The translations under genes were made by a program, and so were the position numbers. Of a stretch of 64,000 bases of DNA, positions 1 through 7,132 are shown piece after piece (positions within the stretch are counted from its first letter, which is position 1; each line of letters starts with the position of its first letter). The stretch is from contig WGMT01000021.1 of assembly GCA_016124945.1 (NCBI GenBank), forward strand, positions 1-64,000, written 5' to 3'. This stretch comes from a bacterium. Its GTDB lineage: Bacteria; Chloroflexota; Anaerolineae; Caldilineales; Caldilineaceae. The notes beneath the pieces were generated by a model, which did no database searches, was not told where the DNA came from, and saw only the letters and a list, made by a program, of their open reading frames with translations.

Positions 1-107
1 ACAAGAGCGGTGGGGGTACACCCGGTCCCTTCTCGAACCCGGCAGTTAAGCCCACCAGCGTCGATGGTAGTCGAGGGGTAACCCTCTGCGAGAGTAGACC
101 GTCGCCA
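1..107 (+). rRNA. rrf: 5S ribosomal RNA, 3' part
   Basis: The first ~107 bases carry conserved 5S features: the loop around CCGAACCCGG-like text near 34-44, AGTTAAGCCC at 46-55, and the closing helix ending GTCGCCA near 101-107. The 5' strand of the terminal helix (about ten bases) lies outside the window, so the gene is truncated by the window edge and is not broken. It is probably the end of an rrn operon, since a strong terminator follows at 201-231. The exact 3' end is uncertain by a few bases. Confidence 0.9.
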
Positions 108-200
108 ACTTCATCCTTTCTCACCTCTCCGTCGTTCCTTCTTTTCTAAAAAATGCAGAATAGTTATCCAGAGATTTCATGGATTCAGAAGAAAAGCAAA

Positions 201-231
201 GGACGCCGCATCAATAGCGGCGTCCTTTTTT
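201..231 (+). terminator. Rho-independent terminator after 5S rRNA
   Basis: A perfect 9-bp stem, GGACGCCGC (201-209) against GCGGCGTCC (217-225), has a 7-base loop and is followed by six T residues at 226-231. It is the first terminator downstream of the 5S gene and probably ends the rRNA transcript. Between the 5S gene and the next coding region (108-467) I see this terminator, the inverted repeat at 284-351 and a short leader, and no gene. Confidence 0.85.
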
Positions 232-283
232 GTTGCCTTCATTTATTCTGCCAATTTGCATTGGCCACTTGGCGGGATGACCC

Positions 284-351
284 GTCAGTGCCTGGCACTG
301 TGCACACACTTTCTCTAGCGGAGATGATACTGCACCGTGCCAGGCACTGAC
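284..351. repeat. REP-like inverted repeat (GTGCCAGGCAC family)
   Basis: GTCAGTGCCTGGCAC (284-298) is repeated as its exact reverse complement at 337-351, with 38 bases between. A sister element sits at 46266-46335 with the same arms, one mismatch and the inner bases rearranged. The arms are themselves nearly palindromic (GTGCCTGGCAC). This looks like a REP or MITE-like element; no transposase is visible nearby. Confidence 0.7.
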
Positions 352-467
352 TTGCCGGTTGCTGCAGTGGCGACTCTGCACCCCTCCGATTTCCTGCATT
401 TTCAGCCTCTTGGTAAACTGTCTATTCAGTAAGATCTGTTATTCGCTGTCTAGTTATAAGGAAAAAG

Positions 468-899
468 ATGTACATGTACCACAAAAAATCACTCGTTTTG
501 ATCTTTTTCATGGTTATCATGCTGATTTTGGCTGCTTGTGGAGGAAATTCTGCACCGGCTGCTGAAGGGGAGGCCGTTGCACTGGCTGATCTGCCCACCA
601 CCATTGATGTGAAGACGGTCGACCAGTTGCGCGAACGCGATGACGTTTTCTTGCTCGACGTGCGCGAGGACTGGGAGTACGCCGCCGGCCATATTCCTGG
701 CACGACGCTGATTCCTTTGGGGCAACTACAGAACCGCCTTTCCGAACTCCCTACCGATAAGACGATTGTCGCCGTCTGCCGCAGCGGCAATCGTAGTGGA
801 CAGGCTACCCAACTGCTCAAACAGAGCGGTTTCACTGTCCATAACATGCAAGGTGGGATGCTGGCTTGGGAACAGGCGAGGCTGAGTGTGGAGCAGTAA
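468..899 (+). CDS. Rhodanese-domain lipoprotein
   Basis: This 143-residue protein has a lipoprotein signal (hydrophobic segment about 9-22, lipobox LAAC with Cys24) followed by a low-complexity Ala/Glu linker and one rhodanese domain (about 48-140). The domain shows the conserved LLDVRE near 62-67, the GHIPG turn near 74-78 and the active-site loop VCRSGNRS with Cys104. Single-domain rhodaneses move sulfane sulfur onto a thiol; here it would act anchored to the outer face of the membrane. The substrate is unknown. AAGGA five bases before the ATG supports this start, though Met3 is also possible. The gene stands alone, followed by its own terminator. Confidence 0.85.
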   Translation: MYMYHKKSLVLIFFMVIMLILAACGGNSAPAAEGEAVALADLPTTIDVKTVDQLRERDDVFLLDVREDWEYAAGHIPGTTLIPLGQLQNRLSELPTDKTIVAVCRSGNRSGQATQLLKQSGFTVHNMQGGMLAWEQARLSVEQ

Positions 900-912
900 C
901 CACATGAGATTC

Positions 913-947
913 AAAAAGGACCGGAGCCTACGCCCCGGTCCTTTTTT
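913..947 (+). terminator. Rho-independent terminator of the rhodanese gene
   Basis: AAAAAGGACCGG (913-924) pairs with CCGGTCCTTTTTT (935-947) around a 10-base loop, with the T run forming the 3' arm. The A run on the left side means it could also work for the minus-strand gene that ends at 990. Confidence 0.85.
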
Positions 948-989
948 AGTTGGCTGTCTGTAACATCCCAAAGCATCGTTTGCGTTGTG

Positions 990-1355
990 CTACTCAACGA
1001 GGCCCTTCTCGCGGAGGGCGCGCATCACTTCTTGATTGTGTTCATACTGACGGGCTGCCGCTCTGCCCCAGTCTTCATCGTCTTCGTTTTCGAAGATGAG
1101 CACATCTTGATAGCTTTCTAATGGGACGGTTTCGCCTGTGCCTAGTATGCGTACATGGCGACTGTTGGTGAATCTGTTTTCGGCAAAAAAATCGAGGTAT
1201 GGTGTACCTGTATCATCTCGGGTAAGGACATAGGTAATCGCCCAGCCTTGTGCCTTGATTTTTCCGTGTTGTGGGACGGTTGTAGGCAAGGCAATGTCCG
1301 TATTATCGAAATAGGCGGTGAAACCGGCGCGAATCTGATCCAAAGCATCATTCAT
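990..1355 (-). CDS. Small protein downstream of the DUF4157-ART gene (candidate immunity protein)
   Basis: This 121-residue protein has no signal peptide or membrane segment and is acidic in its last third. I do not recognise a named family. Short conserved-looking stretches such as GWAITYVL (37-44) and RHVRIL (66-71) recall small cyanobacterial and chloroflexal proteins of unknown function. It begins nine bases after the stop of the ADP-ribosyltransferase gene, and its AGGAGG ribosome site overlaps that stop codon, so the two are almost certainly co-transcribed and translationally coupled. A toxin followed by a tightly coupled small cytosolic protein is the usual toxin-immunity layout, so an immunity role is a reasonable inference, not shown by any motif. 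Confidence 0.7.
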   Translation of the reverse strand: MNDALDQIRAGFTAYFDNTDIALPTTVPQHGKIKAQGWAITYVLTRDDTGTPYLDFFAENRFTNSRHVRILGTGETVPLESYQDVLIFENEDDEDWGRAAARQYEHNQEVMRALREKGLVE

Positions 1356-1364
1356 CTGTGCCTC

Positions 1365-3368
1365 CTAGAGCGCAGTGGCTTTGATATGGTGTGCGTACTT
1401 GCTGCCCGTCGACACCTGATCAATGCGCAATCGCGTATAGGGCTTCAGGAGTACCTCCCCTTCTTGCGATCCTAGCAATGACAACTCCCGAATGTCCTTC
1501 CCCTGTGTAGTGACATTGCTGATCTCCCAAACTGCCGAATTGGTACCCGATCCGGCGAAACCCTCTGCCACAGAGCGTAGTACAGAGGAACTGGAGAACG
1601 ACTTCATCATGATGACACGATTCTGTGTCAAGTTGCCCGCCCAGGAAATGTCGCGCTCGCCACGGAATAATACTTCTCCAGTCCAGTCAGGCAATCTGTT
1701 TAGCCCCGAGGCCGCCATAAGGTTTGCCTGTTGTGCTTCGTCCCGTTTCTTGGCGTTATCTTTTCGCTCCTTTTTATTGTTCCCGCTGACCACAGAACCA
1801 CCGCGGAGTGTGGTATTCATGTCGGTGTAGGGGCCTTCTTCTGTGTAGGCGCTGATTGCTTTGATCTCTTCGTCGCTCATATTTGCCAGTGCCGGCACCA
1901 AGCGACGCAAGTAAATGCGTTTCTTCTTGGTTTCGATTTTGGTGTCGCTGTCGTTGACAAGATCGATGGGCGCATCCAAAACCGATGTATCCCACATGCC
2001 AAATGTCGGATCATCGGTGAGCGAACGTGCCTGGTTAAGCTTGTTATCGACTTTGTTGCCGGCCCCGAGGTAGTCTCCGCTATCGAGGACACCACCGGCA
2101 TTGGCAATATCTTGAGGGCTCGCCTGGTAGCTACGCAATGCAGCCGCATAGTCGGATTCGATCTGCCCTCGTGCGCCTGGGTTGCCTGCGGCAGCGTCCA
2201 TCAACTTCATTAGTAGGTGAATATCCGGCTGCCCGCCGTTCTGTTTTGCCTGCTGATAGACATCCTGAATCTCAAGTGGAAGATCAGTAGACTTCAGCGT
2301 AGCGAGTACGCCGCGCCGGGCTGCTTCTTTGTTGTTCTTGCTATTTGTGCCTGTATCGGCGAGGCCGTGAGAAATTTCCCAATCAGTGAGCAGTTCGCTG
2401 ACTTTGACGAGCTGTGCTAGTTGCCCCATGTAGTCAGTTGTACCCAGACCATGATAGACGCCAATGGCAGCCAGGATCTTATCGTAGCCTGTTTTCCCAA
2501 TTTTGATCCCGCCTTTAGCCTGTCCCTGGTAGTGCGACTTTTGCTGCAGTTTATCGGATCGGCGCTGAATGCGTGCTTGTACCTCCCCACCTCCGCCTGA
2601 TTGCTGCACGACATGGGTCAATTCATGGGCGAGGAGCGCTTTGCCGCCCGTACTTTTCGGGGCATAAGCGCCGTTGCGGAAGAAAATGTCTTTGCCGCTG
2701 GTAAATGCCTGTGCGTTGAGTGATCGGTTGAGGGTATCGGCCTGGGCGTTGGTGTGTACACGTACACTGCTGAAATCTGCACCGAATGCACCTTCCATTG
2801 ATCGCTGAATACCTGCATCTAGAGAACGTCCTCTGCCACGAGACTGCTGAATCTGTGTTTCTATACCTACTTCAACCTGATCGCCCTGGGCATTGTTGAC
2901 ATGCTTGGCCTGGGCAAGCTCGTCTTCCTCGGCAGACTGTGCCCTTTGCAGCGCAGTTCGTGCGTTTGGGACGCAACTCCGCTGCACGCGGCTTACTGAA
3001 AGCGGCTTTATCTGCGCCAACTCTTCTTCGTCTGCGCCGGCACGCTGTACAGGTGGGTTATCGATCTGGCGTACGACCTGGTTGGCCACAGAGTCGGCTT
3101 CTTTTTCGTACTGATCGTTGGCTGGTCCTAACCGCAGCTTAGGCTGGAGCACAGGGCGAAGAAGTTGGATTGTTGCACGATTCCCAATAGTTCGTTGGAG
3201 TGTCTGCACATCAGGTGCTGAAAGTGAGCCAGGATCTGCGTATGCGCGCTGAAGGACTTGCCCTGGTAGTGCTACCTGCTTTGTGGGCTCGTTCTTCGTT
3301 CTCTGCTGCTTTGCTGCGCTAGACGAGTCTACCTGCTGCGTTGTGTTCGTAGCCTGCTTCGATGACAT
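1365..3368 (-). CDS. DUF4157 (eCIS-core) protein with C-terminal ADP-ribosyltransferase domain
   Basis: A 667-residue modular protein. Residues 1-185 are polar and carry two copies of an acidic motif (EEELAQIK near 114-121 and EEDELAQAK near 147-155). Residues ~185-260 are a DUF4157 domain with the metalloprotease-like motif HELTH (His248, Glu249, His252). DUF4157 proteins are associated with extracellular contractile injection systems. The C-terminal ~170 residues look like an R-S-E class mono-ADP-ribosyltransferase: Arg569 in LFRGE, the Ser-rich SFSSS (590-594), and the QEGE loop with Glu636 and Glu638 (ExE, typical of arginine-modifying enzymes). No injection-system structural gene is in the window. 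AGGG seven bases before the ATG supports the start. The target is unknown. Confidence 0.85.
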   Translation of the reverse strand: MSSKQATNTTQQVDSSSAAKQQRTKNEPTKQVALPGQVLQRAYADPGSLSAPDVQTLQRTIGNRATIQLLRPVLQPKLRLGPANDQYEKEADSVANQVVRQIDNPPVQRAGADEEELAQIKPLSVSRVQRSCVPNARTALQRAQSAEEDELAQAKHVNNAQGDQVEVGIETQIQQSRGRGRSLDAGIQRSMEGAFGADFSSVRVHTNAQADTLNRSLNAQAFTSGKDIFFRNGAYAPKSTGGKALLAHELTHVVQQSGGGGEVQARIQRRSDKLQQKSHYQGQAKGGIKIGKTGYDKILAAIGVYHGLGTTDYMGQLAQLVKVSELLTDWEISHGLADTGTNSKNNKEAARRGVLATLKSTDLPLEIQDVYQQAKQNGGQPDIHLLMKLMDAAAGNPGARGQIESDYAAALRSYQASPQDIANAGGVLDSGDYLGAGNKVDNKLNQARSLTDDPTFGMWDTSVLDAPIDLVNDSDTKIETKKKRIYLRRLVPALANMSDEEIKAISAYTEEGPYTDMNTTLRGGSVVSGNNKKERKDNAKKRDEAQQANLMAASGLNRLPDWTGEVLFRGERDISWAGNLTQNRVIMMKSFSSSSVLRSVAEGFAGSGTNSAVWEISNVTTQGKDIRELSLLGSQEGEVLLKPYTRLRIDQVSTGSKYAHHIKATAL

Positions 3369-3455
3369 GTGTTTCCCTGGATTTGGAGTAGGTGGGGCAG
3401 CGACGGAAACCTCTCGTCATTATTTTCAGTTGCTATTGATAGGCAATCGGCAATC

Positions 3456-4526
3456 TTACACTTCTTCGTGAACTTCTGAAATCGGCATTGGAGGTGGCAT
3501 GAGCAAGTAACTTAACAGTAACCCCGTCACCCCGGTGAGGAAAACAGCGCCTGTCCACAAGTGGACGGACCAGCCGATACCTTCCGTCTGCGCGAGGACG
3601 CCAAAATACGCCCCAAACAGGAGGAATGGCGCAGAGAATGCGAAAAGACGCAGATTGTCCGGTTGGCTTAGTGCCGTGCGGAAGCGCCATATAGCCAGAT
3701 CAAGGACGACGACAACAGCCATCATCCCCAGTGCCATCCACACCTGATAGCGATATTCATAATCAAGGACGGTCATCCCTGCTGTGTGCAATCCCCAAAT
3801 CAGCGTCAGCGCGCCCAGCGGCAACGTCCACCGCCGCATGATCAAAAGCACCGGCCCGATCATCAACGCCGCCATCACGATCAGCGCCAGCATCCCTGCC
3901 ATCACCCCAACGTCGTTCATGAAGTGACGGTGGCGCGCACCGCCGATGATGGTGTTGATGGGGTGCGCAAACATGAGAAAGAAGCTTAGCGTTGACATAA
4001 ACAGCCCCACGGCCAGGATAGCCGGTCCGAGGTCGCGCCAGGACGAGACCGCACGGCGCCGGTTCCATGCCGCCCGCAGCGGACCGGTGATAATCAATGC
4101 CATACCAATCCCCAACATAAGGTGGGTGGGGCTGAAAAGCGCTTCAATGTCTTCTTCAATACCGAAGACCAAATGCCATGCCATATCACCTAAACCACCT
4201 GCTGCAAAGATCAGTAGCCCCGTGATCGTGGTTTTGTAGCCGTTGGGAATGGCGCTGTAAAGATTATAGCCACGCAGCCGGTTGACCACCACGGCCACAA
4301 CCAACGCCAATCCTGTCACCATGAATCCAGCATAAAAAAAGGCGTGCCAGGGCGTAAAAAAGGAGGTGTCCACCCTGCCGTGGTTATGCGCCCAACCATC
4401 AAGGAAAAGTCCACCCACAAAAACAGCACTCAAGATCGCCATAACCCAATCAAAACGCACGCCGCCAATCGCCGCCGGTCGAACCGCAGCAGCACCAACA
4501 GCATCGCGTGAAATAATCGTGCTCAT
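3456..4526 (-). CDS. Polytopic membrane protein of unknown function
   Basis: About 356 residues with roughly ten hydrophobic segments and short loops. Conserved-looking polar positions lie in or near membrane segments: the GWAHNHGRVD stretch, TPWHAFFY, DMAWHLVFG and ARHRHFM, so it is rich in membrane-proximal His and Trp. I do not recognise the family; a metal- or haem-related membrane protein is conceivable but unproven. I place the start at the ATG at 4526 because GGAG lies six bases upstream; a Met two codons earlier touches the ribosome site, and farther upstream starts have none. It faces away from the nad genes and is separated from the DUF4157 gene by about 90 bases. Confidence 0.75.
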   Translation of the reverse strand: MSTIISRDAVGAAAVRPAAIGGVRFDWVMAILSAVFVGGLFLDGWAHNHGRVDTSFFTPWHAFFYAGFMVTGLALVVAVVVNRLRGYNLYSAIPNGYKTTITGLLIFAAGGLGDMAWHLVFGIEEDIEALFSPTHLMLGIGMALIITGPLRAAWNRRRAVSSWRDLGPAILAVGLFMSTLSFFLMFAHPINTIIGGARHRHFMNDVGVMAGMLALIVMAALMIGPVLLIMRRWTLPLGALTLIWGLHTAGMTVLDYEYRYQVWMALGMMAVVVVLDLAIWRFRTALSQPDNLRLFAFSAPFLLFGAYFGVLAQTEGIGWSVHLWTGAVFLTGVTGLLLSYLLMPPPMPISEVHEEV

Positions 4527-4788
4527 GCCCATCTCCTTTGTTTGAGAATTCAAGATTTGTTCCTTTTCACGAAACAAATCGACTTTTGTTGCAGTCTACC
4601 GGATCTGCTGAGATGTGCCAACTTGGCATGCCAAGGCAACAGGAATAGACCGCGGATGCAGCGGATTGGGCAGATCCAGTCGGATCGACCTACGAAAACC
4701 GGCCCAAATGTGGTGAAGTCGTCCATTCACAATTTGGTTTTGTTGTAATATCACCTACATAAATTTTACGCCAATGACTTATTGTTGT
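4527..4788. other. Intergenic region with a degenerate 'cggatt' element
   Basis: The 393-base gap between the divergent membrane-protein and nadC genes contains, near 4647-4690, text such as AGGAATAGACCGCGGAT and AGCGGATTGGGCAGATCC. It matches one arm of the palindromic elements at 11097, 33206 and 61866 and looks like a decayed half copy. I see no gene here. Promoter-like sequences begin at 4789. Confidence 0.4.
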
Positions 4789-4856
4789 TTTGACACTATA
4801 AATATTGTCTATTTGACACGAACGAGTTTGGCGATTGTGAACGATGGTGCTATAGT
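4789..4856 (+). promoter_or_regulatory. Candidate nadC promoter and operator
   Basis: TTGGCG (4828-4833) and TATAGT (4851-4856) are 17 bases apart, giving a plausible sigma-70 promoter with a leader of about 50 bases to nadC. Just upstream are a direct repeat TTTGACAC (4789-4796 and 4812-4819) and an interrupted palindrome GACA-N10-TGTC (4792-4809). These could be an operator for an NAD-responsive repressor; no such regulator is in the window, so this is inference. Confidence 0.4.
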
Positions 4857-4919
4857 GGACGGCGTTGCCAATACCCCACGCAAATCTGGTGACAACTCAA
4901 CAAAGGAGGAATGCAAGAT

Positions 4920-5789
4920 ATGACAGATCCATTCTTGGATCAAGCGCGGCCCATCGTGCGTCGCGCTCTGGACGAAGACATTGGCGACGGCGACGTAACC
5001 ACACTCTGCACTATCCCCGCCGACGCCCCCTACCAGGGACGTTTCCTGGCCAAGGCCGACGGCGTTGTAGCTGGGCTGGATGTGGTCGCACTGACTTTTT
5101 CATTGCTGGATGACCGTGTCCAACTGACGCCGCTGATCGCCGAGGGGACCTTTGTCCAAAAAGGCACGGTCATCGCCACCGCGCAAGGACCGGGCCGCGC
5201 ACTGCTTACAGGTGAGCGCGTCGCCCTCAACCTGCTCCAGCGTATGTCGGGCATCGCCGGCCTTACCCGCCGCTTCGTCGACGCCGTAAACGGGACCAAT
5301 GCCGTCATCCTCGACACGCGCAAGACCGCGCCGGGGCTGCGTCTTTTCGACAAGCGCGCCGTCGCCCTCGGCGGCGGACAGAACCACCGCATCGGCCTGT
5401 ATGACATGGTCCTGATCAAAGACAACCACATTGCCGCCGCCGCCGGCATCACCGCCGCCGTAGAGCGAGTACGGGCGAGTGATGATCGACGCCGTCCTAT
5501 CGAAGTGGAAGTGAAAAACCTGGCCGAACTCGACGAAGCGCTCAGCCTCCACGTCGACCGGATCATGCTCGACAATATGACTATCGACCAGATGGCCGAA
5601 GCTGTTCACATCACTGCCGGGCGCACCGGCCTGGAAGCATCGGGCAACGTCTCGCTCGACACTGTCGGCGCCATCGCCGCCACCGGCGTCGACTTCATCT
5701 CTGTCGGCGCGCTGACCCATTCCGTGCGTGCGATGGACATCAGTTTCGATCTTGAAGAATTGACAACCGACGACCGACGACGCATGTAG
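4920..5789 (+). CDS. nadC: Nicotinate-nucleotide pyrophosphorylase (quinolinate phosphoribosyltransferase)
   Basis: NadC converts quinolinate and PRPP to nicotinate mononucleotide, CO2 and pyrophosphate, the third step of de novo NAD synthesis. The 289-residue protein shows the family blocks ALDEDIGDGDVTT near the N-terminus, ILDTRKTAPGLR, GGGQNHRIGLYDMVLIKDNH, EVEVKNLAEL, IMLDNM and the phosphate-binding end ASGNV with SVGALTHS. I choose the ATG at 4920 because AGGAGG (4904-4909) is ten bases upstream; the ATG at 4911 almost touches it. It is first in a nadC-nadA-nadB run. The last residues (TTDDRRRM) are encoded by a heptamer repeat (ACCGACG twice), so the C-terminus is repeat-derived. Confidence 0.96.
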   Translation: MTDPFLDQARPIVRRALDEDIGDGDVTTLCTIPADAPYQGRFLAKADGVVAGLDVVALTFSLLDDRVQLTPLIAEGTFVQKGTVIATAQGPGRALLTGERVALNLLQRMSGIAGLTRRFVDAVNGTNAVILDTRKTAPGLRLFDKRAVALGGGQNHRIGLYDMVLIKDNHIAAAAGITAAVERVRASDDRRRPIEVEVKNLAELDEALSLHVDRIMLDNMTIDQMAEAVHITAGRTGLEASGNVSLDTVGAIAATGVDFISVGALTHSVRAMDISFDLEELTTDDRRRM

Positions 5790-5863
5790 TTTCATAATAG
5801 AGAGATAGACATTACGGTGTCAACACCCTTTACACGTCGTCAGTCGTCTGTCGTCAGTCGTCA
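5766..5863. repeat. Heptamer repeat pair, GTCGTCA type
   Basis: Four heptamers GTCGTCA, GTCGTCT, GTCGTCA, GTCGTCA occupy 5836-5863. Two units in the opposite orientation, ACCGACG twice, occupy 5766-5779 inside the end of nadC. The arms are partly complementary and flank the nadC stop codon, so the transcript could fold here. The right arm lies upstream of the nadA start, not in the gene. Confidence 0.7.
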
Positions 5864-5900
5864 ACCAGACACCTATCCCACGAGGAAATCAAAACAAACT

Positions 5901-6956
5901 ATGACACTCATCAAAGACAACACCGCCATCCAAGAAATGTACGCGTCGCTCAAAGCGAAGCTGCACGATGTGGTCCCCGATTTTGAGCTGCGCTACAAAG
6001 CCGAAATCGCCGTGGACATCAACCGGCTCAAGGTGGAACGCAACGCCGTGATCCTGGGCCACAACTATATGGAACCGGCGCTCTTCCATTCTATCCCCGA
6101 CTTTGTGGGGGATTCGCTGGAACTGAGCCGCAAGGCCGCCCAGACCGAAAAGGACGTGATCGTCTTCTGCGGTGTGGAATTTATGGCCGAAACCGCCAAG
6201 ATCCTCAACCCCAACAAGACGGTGTTGCTGCCTGCAGAAAAGGCCGGCTGCTCGCTGGCGTCCAGCATTACCGCCGAGGACGTGCGAAAGCTCAAGGCAC
6301 AATATCCCGGCGCGCCGGTTGTCACCTACGTCAACACCTACGCCGACGTCAAGGCCGAGTGCGACATCTGCTGCACCTCCGGCAACGCCGTGGCCGTAGT
6401 CAACTCGCTCGACGCCGACCGCATCATCTTCGTGCCCGACGAATACCTGGCGCGCAACGTCGCCGCGGAGACGGGCAAGACGATCATCGTGCCATCCTCT
6501 CAGTCCAACATTTCGTTGGAAGACAATACCGGCTACGATTTCATCGGCTGGCATGGCCGTTGTGAGGTTCACGAGAAGTTCACCGTGGAAGATATCAACA
6601 ACGTGCGCGCCCAATTCCCCGATGTCTTCATCCTGGCCCATCCTGAATGCAGCCCCGAGGTCGTCGCCGCATCTGACTATTCGGGCAGTACCACCGCCAT
6701 GATGCGCACTGTGGAACAGAGCACCGCCCCGCGCTTCCTACTTCTCACCGAGTGCTCAATGGGCGACAACATCATGGGCGCCAACCCCGACAAAGAGATG
6801 CTGCGCCTCTGTTCGGTGCGCTGCCCGCACATGAACCAGATCACGCTGGAAGACACTCTGACCGCCCTGGAAAAGATGCAATACGAGATCCACGTGCCGG
6901 AAGAGATTCGGGTACGGGCGGCGCGGTCGGTGGAGCGGATGATCGCGATTGGGTAG
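5901..6956 (+). CDS. nadA: Quinolinate synthase
   Basis: NadA condenses iminoaspartate with dihydroxyacetone phosphate to quinolinate using a [4Fe-4S] cluster. With the ATG at 5901 the protein has 351 residues. The probable cluster ligands are Cys117 (AGCSLA), Cys250 (HPEC) and Cys308 (RCPHMNQ); further cysteines at 154, 157 and 158 (CDICC) are also visible. The substrate region has GHNYMEPA (53-60) and YVNTYADVKAECD. I choose 5901 because upstream in-frame sequence is encoded by the GTCGTCA repeat and has no homology-like character; GAGGAAA lies about 12 bases upstream. Its product feeds NadC, and its substrate comes from NadB. Confidence 0.96.
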   Translation: MTLIKDNTAIQEMYASLKAKLHDVVPDFELRYKAEIAVDINRLKVERNAVILGHNYMEPALFHSIPDFVGDSLELSRKAAQTEKDVIVFCGVEFMAETAKILNPNKTVLLPAEKAGCSLASSITAEDVRKLKAQYPGAPVVTYVNTYADVKAECDICCTSGNAVAVVNSLDADRIIFVPDEYLARNVAAETGKTIIVPSSQSNISLEDNTGYDFIGWHGRCEVHEKFTVEDINNVRAQFPDVFILAHPECSPEVVAASDYSGSTTAMMRTVEQSTAPRFLLLTECSMGDNIMGANPDKEMLRLCSVRCPHMNQITLEDTLTALEKMQYEIHVPEEIRVRAARSVERMIAIG

Positions 6957-6996
6957 AGGAGGTTCTTCTGGATTGGGTTGTTGTCGGATAAAGCTT

Positions 6997-7110
6997 TAGT
7001 GCGTAGTGCGTAGTCCGTTGAGGGCGATTTCTCGAAATTGGAAAGCGGACTTGTCCAGCAAAAGTTCCAATCCAAAGAAGTCTTCTCAACGGACTACGCA
7101 CTACGCACTA
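6997..7110. repeat. Perfect 25-bp inverted repeat of heptamers, GTGCGTA type
   Basis: TAGTGCGTAGTGCGTAGTCC and five more bases (6997-7021) are exactly reverse-complemented at 7086-7110. The arm has a 7-base period (GTGCGTA, GTGCGTA, GTCCGTT). The 64-base interior shows no gene. It fills the nadA-nadB gap and could fold as a long hairpin in the mRNA. A related copy with different words is at 26501-26557. Confidence 0.85.
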
Positions 7111-7132
7111 TCCCAAACAAAGAGATTTCCCA

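Noticed and set aside
108..467. tRNA genes after the 5S rRNA or elsewhere
   Set aside because: I looked for T-loop (GTTCGAATC-type) and acceptor pairing in the gaps and found none convincing.
6997..7110. Heptamer repeats as CRISPR arrays
   Set aside because: Units are 7 bases with no spacers and usually mirrored; no cas genes are in the window.
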